This document shows positions 45,406 to 54,668 of a stretch of DNA of 64,000 nt, piece by piece. The stretch's first letter is position 1, and each line of letters opens with the position of its first letter. The DNA is from a cf. Phormidesmis sp. LEGE 11477 (GTDB lineage: Bacteria > Cyanobacteriota > Cyanobacteriia > Phormidesmidales > Phormidesmidaceae): assembly GCF_015207105.1 (NCBI RefSeq), contig NZ_JADEXO010000007.1, positions 1-64,000 on the forward strand, written 5' to 3'. The notes under the pieces are model-generated. The model was not told where the DNA came from and made no database searches. It worked only from the letters and a program-made list of their open reading frames with translations. Both the position numbers and the translations under genes were made by a program.

Positions 45406-47367
45406 CTATAGAAAATCTCGTACGGACCATCTTAACTTAACCTGAAAGTAGCCTTCTTCAGTAATAGTTCTAGACCACCTACCTTCCGGCAGCTTTGAGG
45501 TTGCCTCGTCCATAGACTGAGCACCAAACCCTCTGGATAGATTGCGTAGGTAAGATTGATCGAAGCCGCCATCATTAACTATCTGCAAGCAAGCTTGGCT
45601 TCCCTGACAGCGTAAAACTATCTTGACCCAAGCCGCTCTTCCTTTTGGTGGCTGAGCATGGTAGACGACATTGTTTATGGCATCTCGGTAAAAGCTAAAC
45701 ACGCTTTCTCTAGCTTCTATCCACCCATCATTCAAAATGCTTTCATCTATTAAATCTATCTCGCTATCTACCTTCAGCTTTAGCTCGCTATCTACCTGAA
45801 GCTCCTCTAAGTGCTTGTGAATTGCCTCACACAGTCCCGGTTTTAGCTCGGGTGAGATGGCTAGTTCCTTCGCGCAAAGACGAGTTTCTTGTAAATTACT
45901 CCGAATACTTTCGCTAGCCTGCAATAGCTTTTCTATAGGCACCTGCAGATCACAATCTAGATTATCGATTCGCATCAGCTCTAACCTATCCATCGCCAGC
46001 TTCAAGTGATGTAGGGCATCTTGATGTACTCGATCTGCAATGCTTCTAAGTTGATTGCTAGCGTGGTTGACAATCGCCTGTCGTTCAGACAAAAGCGCTC
46101 GTACGTTTGCCAACTTCTGCTCTCTGATAGCCTTCTGTTGGTCTCTGTACAGCCAAAACATACCAGATCCCACAATAGTTACGATCCAGCTAGCTATTGG
46201 GGAGGCGATGGGTAGCAGAACATAAAAGTACGCAAACGCGAGCACTAGAAAACCGTAAAGAACTAGAGCTGATAGAAGCGTAAATAGAGTTCGGTTTCTC
46301 CTGGCTGCCCTCTCCCCTGGCGCTGAATAGAATATTAAAACGCCTAGCACATAACTAAAAAAGACACCGATGACTCCGACAACTGCATATTCAGCCCATC
46401 CTCTGTAGGGGATATACACCTGACCTTCAATCAGTCCAGAAATTTGGCTAGCTTGGGTCTCCGCTGCTGACACAGGACCTATGGTTACATCTATTGTTTG
46501 AGCTTCATCTTGCTCTGGTGCTGGATTAACCAAGCCAAGGATAACAACTTTACCTTCTAACTCTGATAGTTCTTTTGTTTCACTAAGGCGGCATCCGTAT
46601 ATTTCCTCCGCGCACTCTTCAAAGAGAGAATAAGTTTGACGACTAAAATCTCTTATAGGTGCTTTAAACCTGGCAATGGAAAATAAGAAGCCACTATGGT
46701 TTCTTGGCCATCGATTGAGGGTACTTTCTTCGCTCTTACCTTGATAGGTTAAAAGCTTTTTGTAACTGCTGTATGCGACTGACTGTAGTGAAATGGGTTC
46801 AAAGCTATCTTTACGAACAAAATCTCTTTCCAAAGAAAACTGACTACTTGTGTTGATGTTGTTTTGAGCCTGAAAATTAGAGAACTCGAAATAGCCGTGA
46901 ATAGCCTCAGGTGGCATAGCTGGTTCAAAGCTATCTGAATCGTGTCCGATAAAATAGCTGTGCAAACCGATAGGAGGACTGTAGTCAGGGGGTACCGTAG
47001 ACACTACGACAATTCTATCCTGATGTTCTGCAACTAGACTGTGAAGTGCGTTAATATCGTCGCCTGTGTTTTGCACCGTGCTGACCCAGTGCTCTGGCGG
47101 ATTGATTACAACAACTCCTACAGATAGCTCAGTTAGCATTTCCTCTAATATTTCAGTATATAAAGAGGCGTGATCTCCTCTGAATTCGTCAATTCCTATA
47201 ATGACAACTGGTTCCGAGGTAGTTCCTCTTCTGTCGCTTCCTAGTAGATATGGCTCTATTCCGCTGTCTACGCTCTTAGTGAAGGGGGCAGAATAGAGCA
47301 GAAAATGACAGCCTATACTGATGATTGAGCCTAATAAAGCACAGGTCAGAAATGATCGATGACGCAT
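45406..47367 (-). CDS. CHASE2-domain sensor histidine kinase (HisKA_3 type)
   Basis: A 653-residue membrane sensor. An N-terminal helix (about 5-27) is followed by a periplasmic CHASE2 domain (about 30-310, beginning VVIIGIDEF) and three membrane helices from about 315 to 410. The dimerisation region has ADRVHQDALHHLKLAM near residue 440 with the phosphoacceptor His. HATPase motifs are YRDAINNVVYHAQ near residue 560, NDGGFDQ near 600 and GFGAQSM near 615. It lies between two exported-protein genes (upstream) and two receiver genes (downstream), 68 and 51 bases away, which strongly suggests one operon. The ligand is unknown. Confidence 0.88.
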   Translation of the reverse strand: MRHRSFLTCALLGSIISIGCHFLLYSAPFTKSVDSGIEPYLLGSDRRGTTSEPVVIIGIDEFRGDHASLYTEILEEMLTELSVGVVVINPPEHWVSTVQNTGDDINALHSLVAEHQDRIVVVSTVPPDYSPPIGLHSYFIGHDSDSFEPAMPPEAIHGYFEFSNFQAQNNINTSSQFSLERDFVRKDSFEPISLQSVAYSSYKKLLTYQGKSEESTLNRWPRNHSGFLFSIARFKAPIRDFSRQTYSLFEECAEEIYGCRLSETKELSELEGKVVILGLVNPAPEQDEAQTIDVTIGPVSAAETQASQISGLIEGQVYIPYRGWAEYAVVGVIGVFFSYVLGVLIFYSAPGERAARRNRTLFTLLSALVLYGFLVLAFAYFYVLLPIASPIASWIVTIVGSGMFWLYRDQQKAIREQKLANVRALLSERQAIVNHASNQLRSIADRVHQDALHHLKLAMDRLELMRIDNLDCDLQVPIEKLLQASESIRSNLQETRLCAKELAISPELKPGLCEAIHKHLEELQVDSELKLKVDSEIDLIDESILNDGWIEARESVFSFYRDAINNVVYHAQPPKGRAAWVKIVLRCQGSQACLQIVNDGGFDQSYLRNLSRGFGAQSMDEATSKLPEGRWSRTITEEGYFQVKLRWSVRDFL

Positions 47368-47435
47368 ACGCCATAACCTGGTTGTAGTTGTACTGTCGGC
47401 AAGACAATCTCTATGCGTATTTAAGAGAAAGCTTG

Positions 47436-47885
47436 CTAGCCACAGTTCAATACGTAGCTTACTACTACGTAGGGCGATCGCTCTTGCTCGAAGATTAAGA
47501 CTATCTGGTTACGACTAATTTCTTCGGCTGTCCAACGTCCGTATCGTCTTTGGTTAGAGGAATAAGCACTGATGTTAAATGTATCACCACCGAAGTAATT
47601 AGGATGAAGTCTAATTTCGTATGTACTACCTCCGGCGAAACGTCTGTTTAGAGACAGAGAGACAATGCCGCCTCTGCCCTCTCCTCTAAGTATCTGTCCA
47701 TTACCACGACAAGAGATTTCATAGGCTGCGGCCATGTTAAAGCTGTTGAGTAACCCAGTGGAAGCCAAGAAGCCGAAGATTGAGCCCGCCGCTTTTATAG
47801 TCCGACCTGATGATAGCAGCGCACCAAATTTCTTTATTCCTGGTAATAAGCTTATCTTTGATTTCTTTCTAGAACAAAAGGACAT
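47436..47885 (-). CDS. Exported protein of unknown function (paralogue 1)
   Basis: A 149-residue protein with a basic N-terminus, a hydrophobic segment about residues 30-53 and a likely cleavage site near AAA-YE. The mature part begins ISCRGNGQILRGEGRGG and ends YGRWTAEEISRNQIVLIFEQE plus a cysteine-containing tail. The same pattern (GxGQIxxGxGxG, then GRW, then a hydrophobic strand and aromatic-rich end) occurs in the gene directly upstream, so the two are paralogues. No known family is recognised. It is seven bases from paralogue 2 and upstream of the CHASE2 kinase. Confidence 0.75.
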   Translation of the reverse strand: MSFCSRKKSKISLLPGIKKFGALLSSGRTIKAAGSIFGFLASTGLLNSFNMAAAYEISCRGNGQILRGEGRGGIVSLSLNRRFAGGSTYEIRLHPNYFGGDTFNISAYSSNQRRYGRWTAEEISRNQIVLIFEQERSPYVVVSYVLNCG

Positions 47886-47892
47886 AGTTAAC

Positions 47893-48396
47893 TTACGAGT
47901 TCTTTAGCACTAGGATGTACTCAATCACCTTCAGCGTATTTGTAAATGGAGAATTGGGTTGGTCTACTACTTCTGTTCTTATTTCAGTAAAAGTTACAAT
48001 CATTTCATCCTCTCTTCTATATCTAAACTTCCATCTACCGTTGCTAGCGTTGCTGTAGTCTCGATTGTCTTCTGGAATTGGCACTCGCTCTCCAGCCGAT
48101 GGACCACTCAAGAAGTGAGCTGTTTTGCCTTCTATCTCTATCTCAAGAAAGGCTACTGCTCCAACACCTCTCCCCTGTATTATCTGCCCCCTCCCTTGCC
48201 AAACTTGCCGTTCGACATCTTCAGCTTCTAACTCCTCAGCGTTGACAATATCAGAGATGATCACGGCATTCTCGACTGCAGAGGCTACTTCTGGTATACC
48301 CCACAGAAGAGCTCCTATCGAAACTGTTCGAATACATACCGCAGAGTATTGAAGCGCTTTTGTCATATTTTTATAGGCTTTTGGTTTTGAGTGCAT
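47893..48396 (-). CDS. Exported protein of unknown function (paralogue 2)
   Basis: A 167-residue protein with a signal peptide whose likely cleavage site is VASA-VEN near residue 40. An acidic stretch (NAEELEAEDVE) follows, then VWQGRGQIIQGRGVGAVAFL near residue 65, SGPSAGERVPIPEDN and NGRWKFRYRREDEMIVTF near residue 118. It is the first gene of the five-gene minus-strand cluster. An internal ATG at 48366 (residue 11) would still give a signal peptide. It resembles paralogue 1 throughout its mature part. Function is unknown; its context suggests that it modulates the CHASE2 sensor. Confidence 0.75.
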   Translation of the reverse strand: MHSKPKAYKNMTKALQYSAVCIRTVSIGALLWGIPEVASAVENAVIISDIVNAEELEAEDVERQVWQGRGQIIQGRGVGAVAFLEIEIEGKTAHFLSGPSAGERVPIPEDNRDYSNASNGRWKFRYRREDEMIVTFTEIRTEVVDQPNSPFTNTLKVIEYILVLKNS

Positions 48397-48753
48397 TAGC
48401 TTAGCCTACGTCATTAGTCTCTAATTCGAGTGCGGTTTTCCGCAGAATTTGTTGCACTAAAGCCCTGCTAACTGTGCATAGATAACTATAGGAGAATCTT
48501 ATTGATTTATATATTCTATTTCTATCAGCTTTTCTGAAGCTGTAGTAATACTCTCTAGAGTTGAGCTTTTCTAGTTCACGCGGTGTGTGTCTCTTTCTCC
48601 ATCCACCCTAGCAGCTTAATTTATCGATTCGACATTCCATCAAAACAACAAAAAGATTCTATTCCTGAGGTGTAACCGCGTCCATATACTCTATTAACCG
48701 TCTAGATCTCCAGATTCATCAAGCATTTGCCCCCAGCAATAGGAGTCTGAACA
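48397..48753. other. Divergent promoter region between the exported pair and the membrane protein
   Basis: No gene is seen in these 357 bases. Promoters for the five-gene minus-strand cluster and for the plus-strand membrane protein should lie here; AGGAG at 48741-48745 is the ribosome-binding site of the latter. Confidence 0.45.
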
Positions 48754-49359
48754 ATGCCAATGTCTGAAAATAACAGTTTCCACCTTGAGCCAGAACTTAA
48801 TGGACGCGGCTACATAGACAACCTGCCCCAGAAGCTTCTAGCCTTGCCGCCTCATTCTGAACGTCCGCTTGATAAGATGCCTAACTTTCAAGACAAGTCC
48901 TATCAGGAGGTACTTGAAGAAGTTGTAGGAGTGGCTGTGAATAAGGCGATCGCAAAGAACAATCAGTTTCACGAACAGCGAATTTCGGATCAGCGCTACT
49001 ACTATCAAGAACAGCTAAATGAACGTGATTCACTCATCCAGCAACTTGAAGATCAGCTAGCGCGTACAGCTCAGCCAATTCCAGAAGATGACAAAGGTAT
49101 TCTTAGCCACATTCCAACAACCTATCAAATTCGACGTAGTAAAGCGCCCTTGTTTGACCAGTCGATAAAATCAGTCCATCGATTCATCTTCTTTGTTGTG
49201 CTTGGACTGGCTATATTTGGCGCGATCGCGATCGCCCTGCCCTATCAGGTTCTATGGATGGCCGCTGGTGACACTATCATGCTGCTGATTCCGTTTGTCT
49301 TCATAGCAGGTCTGTTGGTATCAGTTGCTATGTTCGTTCGGGAGGCTATAAAAGCTTAG
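48754..49359 (+). CDS. Two-helix membrane protein of unknown function
   Basis: A 201-residue protein. Residues 1-60 are polar, residues 45-100 contain a coiled-coil (QYYYQEQLNERDSLIQQLED near residue 85), and two adjacent membrane helices span about 140-195, ending MFVREAIKA. The start ATG has AGGAG eight bases upstream; a second ATG follows two codons later. No family is recognised. The layout, a cytoplasmic coiled coil before a membrane hairpin, suits a scaffold or an anchor. Divergent from the CHASE2 operon, with which it might share control. Confidence 0.7.
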   Translation: MPMSENNSFHLEPELNGRGYIDNLPQKLLALPPHSERPLDKMPNFQDKSYQEVLEEVVGVAVNKAIAKNNQFHEQRISDQRYYYQEQLNERDSLIQQLEDQLARTAQPIPEDDKGILSHIPTTYQIRRSKAPLFDQSIKSVHRFIFFVVLGLAIFGAIAIALPYQVLWMAAGDTIMLLIPFVFIAGLLVSVAMFVREAIKA

Positions 49360-49439
49360 TTTTCTAGCTAGTTTCGCCAATCTATAGCGAATGAAAAAGG
49401 CAAAGAGAGAACTGACTGACTATTTCCGGTAAGCGGTAA

Positions 49440-49480
49440 CAACAAAGTCAGGTTTGCCATACGGTAGCCTGACTTTGTTG
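49440..49480. terminator. Strong bidirectional hairpin terminator
   Basis: CAACAAAGTCAGG at 49440-49452 pairs perfectly with CCTGACTTTGTTG at 49468-49480 around a 15-base loop. It lies between the convergent membrane-protein gene and ispH. Confidence 0.75.
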
Positions 49481-49500
49481 ATCAAATCAAACAATACCAG

Positions 49501-50721
49501 TCAAGCGATACCCGCCAGCACTTTTGCCTTAATTGCGAAGATCTTCTCGATGACTTCTTGTACTGCTTTATCGGGCGTGGATGCCCCGGATGTCACGCCG
49601 ACTGAGATCTTGCCAGCGGGCAACCAATCTGATTCCACTTTTAGCTGATCACTGTGAAGCGGTTTGTGCTCGATTCGGTTGTTTACGTCTACCCTCTCGG
49701 CACTGTCGATATGGAATGAGGGCAGGCTGCGCTCGATGGCAATCTCTTGTAGGTGAGTGGTGTTCGATGAGTTGAAGCCGCCGATCACAACCATCAGATC
49801 GATATCAGCTTCTACCAGATTGAACATGGCATCTTGGCGCTCTTGAGTAGCGTCGCAGATGGTATTGAAGCTGTGAAAGTGATTGTTGAATTCGACAGGC
49901 CCGTGCTTTTTTAGCATGGTGCGCTCAAAAAGTTTGCCGATCTGTTCGGTTTCACCTTTGAGCATAGTGGTCTGATTGGCAATGCCGACAGCATCTAAGT
50001 CCCGGTCTGGATCGAAATCCTCCGAGTAGGCATTAGTAAACTTGGTAAGAAAGGCTTCTCTATCACCCCCATTCAAGATGTAGTCGGCGACGTACTCGGC
50101 TTCAGCTAGGTTTAAGACGACTAGATACGTGCCCGCAAATGAAGTGGTGGCCACAGTTTCTTCGTGCTTGTATTTACCGTGGATGATAGAGGTGAATTCT
50201 TTTTTCTTGTGCTTTTCGACGGTGTTCCAAACTTTGGAAACCCAAGGACAGGTGGTATCTACGATGGTGCAGCCTTCATCGTGTAGCAGCTTCATCTCTT
50301 GTACGCTAGCGCCAAAGGCAGGCAGAATCACCACATCGCCTCTGCGAACACCAGAAAAGTCTTTTACGCCTGCGTTCACTTCAATGAAATGAACATTCAT
50401 GGCTTTAAGCTGCTGGTTTACTTCTGGGTTGTGGATAATTTCGTTAGTGATCCATAGGCGCTGTTCGGGGAAGTGCGCCCTTGCTTCATATGCCATGGCG
50501 ACGGCCCTTTCTACACCCCAGCAAAACCCAAAGGATTCAGCTAGGTGGATAGTGACATCCCCTTCGACTAGGCGATTGTCGTTCGCTCTAATTTTCTGAA
50601 TGAGGGCACTTTCGTATTCCGAGCGCATTTGCCCAGCGACGCTTTCTTTCTCTCCAAAGCCCTGATTGCGGTAATAGTTCTCGGAGTGATTGAGGCTGCG
50701 CTTAAAGGCTTTGGTATCCAT
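49501..50721 (-). CDS. ispH: 4-hydroxy-3-methylbut-2-enyl diphosphate reductase
   Basis: Last enzyme of the MEP isoprenoid pathway, with a [4Fe-4S] cluster. The three cluster cysteines lie in [11 protein letters not shown] near residue 68, [11 protein letters not shown] near residue 157 and [13 protein letters not shown] near residue 292. The 406-residue length, with an N-terminal extension of about 50 residues, is typical of the cyanobacterial/plant IspH group. It supplies precursors for carotenoids, phytol and quinones. Confidence 0.97.
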   Translation of the reverse strand: MDTKAFKRSLNHSENYYRNQGFGEKESVAGQMRSEYESALIQKIRANDNRLVEGDVTIHLAESFGFCWGVERAVAMAYEARAHFPEQRLWITNEIIHNPEVNQQLKAMNVHFIEVNAGVKDFSGVRRGDVVILPAFGASVQEMKLLHDEGCTIVDTTCPWVSKVWNTVEKHKKKEFTSIIHGKYKHEETVATTSFAGTYLVVLNLAEAEYVADYILNGGDREAFLTKFTNAYSEDFDPDRDLDAVGIANQTTMLKGETEQIGKLFERTMLKKHGPVEFNNHFHSFNTICDATQERQDAMFNLVEADIDLMVVIGGFNSSNTTHLQEIAIERSLPSFHIDSAERVDVNNRIEHKPLHSDQLKVESDWLPAGKISVGVTSGASTPDKAVQEVIEKIFAIKAKVLAGIA

Positions 50722-50841
50722 GAGGGTAATCAGCTTTCTAGGCTTTCTATCAATGGCTTTATATACCCTATCGTACTAAGTTCAGTGGCAATTTTGTTCA
50801 ATCGCACGTCTATGCTAAGGATTCGATCTTGTAAGGGCTAT

Positions 50842-51675
50842 CTATTGAAGTTTTAGCTGGGCATAGAGCGCGATCGCACTGCGCCAAACCAGATAGCCCT
50901 GCCGATTCAAATGCAGACCGTCGGTTGTCAGATCAGGCCGTAAGGTGCCATCACCAGTTACAAAGATAGGATAGAGATCTAGATAATAGGCTTGATTGTC
51001 AGCAGCGATTTTCTGCAGCGCATCGTTCATTTGCTGGATACGTTCGCTAGGCAGCGCTGCTAGCTTGTCGCGGCTCTCCCAAGTGGACGCCTCACCACCG
51101 TGCGGCAAAATCGACTGAACGACTATTTGCGTATTCGGATGCGTTAGTTTCAGCTGGCGAACAATCTCTCTGTAATTAGCCAAAATTTCTTGATCCGACT
51201 CACCCCAGATCAGATCGTTGATGCCAATCATCAAAAAAACGGCTTCGACATCGTTGTCTTTTAGCAAATCTAGCCGATTTAATAAGCCTCTGGTCTTTTC
51301 GCCGGAGATGCTTTGGTTAATCCACACCCGCTGTCCCGGCATCAGTTCACCCGGAAACCATAGGCTTAGTGAGTCGCCTAGCAACACGCTCAGGCGGTCA
51401 GGATTCCTTGCCGCCATCAGTTTGGCGTCTTGCGCGAGTACTTCTTTCCACTGCGTGTAGCTAAGCCTGCGTCCGCCGCTAGGGTGTGGCAGCGCTGGAA
51501 TGCTGGGTGCGATCGCCGCGTCAATGACCAACGGATCGTTCAACTGTCCAGCCGCGTATAGCTCTGACGCCCCTGATTGCTGATGCGAAATTGCCAATAC
51601 CGTTGTAAACAGCAGCCCGTTCATCACCAGCGACAAAGCCGCCCAGTTTGGAATCCTAGTGAACCAATTAATCAC
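50842..51675 (-). CDS. SGNH/GDSL-type hydrolase, membrane-anchored or exported
   Basis: A 277-residue esterase-like protein. An N-terminal hydrophobic helix spans residues 10-30. The nucleophile Ser is in VLLGDSLSLWFPG near residue 100, block III is LMIGINDLIWG near residue 150 and the Asp-His pair is in TDGLHLNRQGYLVW near residue 252. The start is GTG with AAGGTG six bases upstream. SGNH enzymes of this sort deacetylate or cleave esters of cell-envelope glycans or lipids; the substrate is unknown. Confidence 0.9.
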   Translation of the reverse strand: MINWFTRIPNWAALSLVMNGLLFTTVLAISHQQSGASELYAAGQLNDPLVIDAAIAPSIPALPHPSGGRRLSYTQWKEVLAQDAKLMAARNPDRLSVLLGDSLSLWFPGELMPGQRVWINQSISGEKTRGLLNRLDLLKDNDVEAVFLMIGINDLIWGESDQEILANYREIVRQLKLTHPNTQIVVQSILPHGGEASTWESRDKLAALPSERIQQMNDALQKIAADNQAYYLDLYPIFVTGDGTLRPDLTTDGLHLNRQGYLVWRSAIALYAQLKLQ

Positions 51676-51952
51676 ACAAGCACCTTACTCAGACCGGAAC
51701 TCCCTCAATTTGAAACCGCACCCACCGCTTGAAAAAATTTTAATCTGAACCGAGTGTCCTGCCTAGATAAAAGCCCGATTTAGAGCCTTTTTCCGTCAGA
51801 ACACGCGATCGCCCGTAGCGAAGAGTAGCAGCTTTTCTACTAGCTTTATTTTGGCTACGTAGTTTCAATATGCCAGTATCGACGCCCAAGATCTCTATAC
51901 GCCCAAGATCTTCGTAAGCCCAAAATCTACATACAACGTCTAAACACAATAG

Positions 51953-53044
51953 CTAAACGTTGAATCGAAATAGCATGACATCGCCTTCCTTGACGGTGTA
52001 TTCCTTGCCTTCGCTGCGGACTAGGCCCTTCTCTTTCGCCGCCGACATCGATCCAGAGGTGACGAGATCTTCATAACCCACCGTCTCGGCGCGAATAAAG
52101 CCCCGCTCGAAATCAGTATGAATCACCCCTGCCGCCTGCGGCGCTAGCATGCCCGCCTTAATCGTCCATGCCCTAGTCTCCTGCGGCCCGGTGGTGAAGT
52201 AGGTTCGCAACCCTAGCAAATCGTACGTGGCCCGAATCAATGACTGCAATCCACCTTCTTCTACGCCTAGCGCTTCTAAAAAGTCCGCTCGCTCATCTTC
52301 GGGGATCTCTAGCAGCTCTGCCTCAACTTGAGCAGAGACCACCACTACTTGAGCGCCTTCAGTTTCTGCTTGCGATCGCACTTCTTCAACCCACTGATTG
52401 CCCTCTGCTAGATCATCTTCAGAGACATTCGCCGCATAAATCACAGGCTTTCGGGTCAGTAAGCCTAGGGGCTTAACAATCAGCGCTTCATCTTCGTCTA
52501 GCTCTACGGTGCGAGCAGCCTTACCCTCATCTAGTACAGGCTGTAGCTTTTCTAAGATTTCCAGCTCAGCCTGGGCCTCTTTGCTATTACGAGCCTGCTT
52601 ACGAATTCGCTCCATTCGCTTCTCGATCTGACCTAAATCTGACAGTGCCAGCTCTAAATTAATCACTTCGATATCGCGCAGCGGCCCAATCGAGCCTGAC
52701 ACGTGAATGATGTCATCATTTTCGAAGCAGCGCACCACGTGGATAATCGCATCGACTTCTCTGATATTAGCCAAAAACTGATTGCCTAGGCCCTCTCCTT
52801 GACTCGCCCCTTTGACCAGACCAGCAATATCGACAAACTCGACTCGCGCCGGAATCACTTCTTTGGAGCTAGAAATGTCAGCCAGTGGGCCTAGTCGCTC
52901 GTCCGGTACTGCGACTACCCCTACATTCGGCTCGATAGTGCAAAAAGGAAAATTTGCGGCCTGAGCCTTCGCATTCGCGACAACCGCGTTGAATAAAGTA
53001 GATTTTCCGACGTTGGGTAGTCCAACAATTCCGGCTCTGAGCAT
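51953..53044 (-). CDS. ychF: Redox-regulated ATPase YchF
   Basis: A 363-residue Obg-related P-loop protein. G1 is GLPNVGKSTLFNAV at residue 7, G3 is DIAGLVKGASQGEGLGN near residue 72 and the altered G4 NVSE (AANVSEDDLAEG near residue 205) explains the ATP preference of the family. A coiled-coil A-domain (residues 130-175) and the C-terminal TGS domain (FFTTGPQETRAW near residue 285) are present. YchF acts at the ribosome and in stress responses. Confidence 0.96.
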   Translation of the reverse strand: MLRAGIVGLPNVGKSTLFNAVVANAKAQAANFPFCTIEPNVGVVAVPDERLGPLADISSSKEVIPARVEFVDIAGLVKGASQGEGLGNQFLANIREVDAIIHVVRCFENDDIIHVSGSIGPLRDIEVINLELALSDLGQIEKRMERIRKQARNSKEAQAELEILEKLQPVLDEGKAARTVELDEDEALIVKPLGLLTRKPVIYAANVSEDDLAEGNQWVEEVRSQAETEGAQVVVVSAQVEAELLEIPEDERADFLEALGVEEGGLQSLIRATYDLLGLRTYFTTGPQETRAWTIKAGMLAPQAAGVIHTDFERGFIRAETVGYEDLVTSGSMSAAKEKGLVRSEGKEYTVKEGDVMLFRFNV

Positions 53045-53247
53045 GGGGATTAAAATGACAATATATAGCTGTCTCCAGCATAAAGGGAATAGGGGATATT
53101 TCTTCTGCTATGCTTTGGCTAACTTGCTGCAAAGCCTCCCCACAAGTCTCCTGTAAAACCGTGGTCAGAGCAGTTCTACGCTCTATGTAGGCTTAAAAAA
53201 CTAGACAAAAAGATTATAGATATACAGATAGAAAGCACTAAGCAAAA

Positions 53248-53859
53248 ATGAGGTCAACTTCGTCAATCGCTAAATCCGCTGGTAGTGTAGCCGCTAGACT
53301 AACCCTGCCTCTATTGGCAGGGATGCTTTTGACGAGTGGCCTCGGAGGCTGTGGGACTCGTACTGAGAGCAGCGCTGACACGACAAGTTTGACCGACCAG
53401 ATACCTAATAACAGGCCGACGGTACTAGAAAATAGGGATACCGGCGTCAGGATCACTGTCCCACCTCAGTGGGAGAACGCGAGCCTGCTTCGAGGCGATG
53501 CTGATATCTATGCAACTTACCCATCGCAAGCGCTATATGCCAGTGTCGTATCTGAAAACGATACTAGGATTGGCCAGTTTGGCCTAGAAGATAATGCAGA
53601 GCAGTACCGCCGACTGATTGAAAGGGAACTAAACGACTATGAAACCTCGACTCGCACGGGCGTAGATGAAGTTAATGGATACCCTGCTGTCCAGTATGAA
53701 ATTCGAGGGCAAGTAGAAGGCGTGCCGGTCGTGTACCTACATACGACCGTTCGAGGCACAGACAGCTACTATCAGGTGGTTGGCTGGACAAGAAGAGAGC
53801 TCTACGCCGACAATAGAGAAACGCTGCAAGAAATCATCGCGAGTTTTGAAGGGTCTTAG
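53248..53859 (+). CDS. Lipoprotein of unknown function
   Basis: A 203-residue protein with a lipobox in GLGGCGT near residue 36 after a hydrophobic signal. The mature domain (residues 60-200) begins TGVRITVPPQWENA and has an alternating strand/helix pattern including NGYPAVQYEIRGQ and a YYQVVGWT strand, reminiscent of PsbP-like or DUF1795 folds. Cysteine 36 would be lipidated. The relationship to PsbP is a guess from pattern only. Confidence 0.75.
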   Translation: MRSTSSIAKSAGSVAARLTLPLLAGMLLTSGLGGCGTRTESSADTTSLTDQIPNNRPTVLENRDTGVRITVPPQWENASLLRGDADIYATYPSQALYASVVSENDTRIGQFGLEDNAEQYRRLIERELNDYETSTRTGVDEVNGYPAVQYEIRGQVEGVPVVYLHTTVRGTDSYYQVVGWTRRELYADNRETLQEIIASFEGS

Positions 53860-53902
53860 AGGCATTTGACCGCTATAGACTTGTCTGCAACAGATTCACC
53901 TG

Positions 53903-53988
53903 CGATAGGGTTGCCCACGATAGGGTTGCCCACGATAGGGTTGCCCACGATAGGGTTGCCCACGATAGGGTTGCCCACGATAGGGTTG
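53903..53988. repeat. Six-copy 15-bp tandem repeat
   Basis: CGATAGGGTTGCCCA occurs at 53903 (first copy slightly different upstream), 53918, 53933, 53948, 53963 and 53978, with the last copy diverging after CGATAGGGTTG. The copies are identical, so expansion looks recent or is actively homogenised. It lies between the lipoprotein and the thylakoid-protein genes. Confidence 0.97.
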
Positions 53989-54060
53989 ATAGTGAAAGAG
54001 CAGATTAGTCGCTAGTCATCGTTCGTCCATTTTTGATAGCCGGAAATATACAGATTAGGT

Positions 54061-54618
54061 ATGGTGGTTCAATTTTTTCGTAGGTTTGGCCTGATAGCAC
54101 TGTGTGCGATCGCCCTTTTTAGCATTTGGACGACGCCTGCCTGGGCGGGTATCGACGATGACAACTACGACGGCAACATTTTCGCGCTGTACGCGGGCAA
54201 CGGTTCGATCGTGCCGCCCAAATTTAACCTGGCTCAGTCGTTCAAGCAAGACAAGCCTACCTTGCTATTTTTCTACGTCGACGACAGCCGAGACAGCAAA
54301 GTGTTTTCGCCCGTAGTTTCTCAGCTACAGGCACCCTACGGTAGAGCAGCCAACTTCGTGCCAGTCGCCGCCGATTCCATCCCAGTCAAAGACGACTACG
54401 AACCCAACGAAGCCGGCTACTACTTCAAAGGCTCAGTGCCGCAGACCGTCGTCTTTGATGCCAAGAACAATGTCGTACTCAACGAAGTTGGACAGGTTAG
54501 CTACGAGAAAGTTGATGACAAGCTACGCGAAGTATTCGACCTTCTCCCGCGTGAAGAATCCGTAGAGCTGCGGCGTCGTCCGGTGAATGAAGTCAACAGT
54601 GAACTCGTCGCAGAGTAG
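54061..54618 (+). CDS. Exported thioredoxin-fold protein, likely thylakoid photosystem I accumulation factor
   Basis: A 185-residue protein with a signal peptide cleaved near TPAWA-GID (residue 29). The mature part has a thioredoxin-like layout: KPTLLFFYVDDSRDSK near residue 65 where the CxxC would be, cis-Pro in GSVPQTVVFDA near residue 122. The redox cysteines are missing, so it is not a redox enzyme. The overall sequence matches cyanobacterial lumenal proteins annotated as photosystem I accumulation factors, a name I recall only from the family. The start is ATG. Confidence 0.7.
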   Translation: MVVQFFRRFGLIALCAIALFSIWTTPAWAGIDDDNYDGNIFALYAGNGSIVPPKFNLAQSFKQDKPTLLFFYVDDSRDSKVFSPVVSQLQAPYGRAANFVPVAADSIPVKDDYEPNEAGYYFKGSVPQTVVFDAKNNVVLNEVGQVSYEKVDDKLREVFDLLPREESVELRRRPVNEVNSELVAE

Positions 54619-54668
54619 ACTTAGCTCCAAGGAAAGCGATTACAGAGGAAGCGACTACAAAGCTGATA

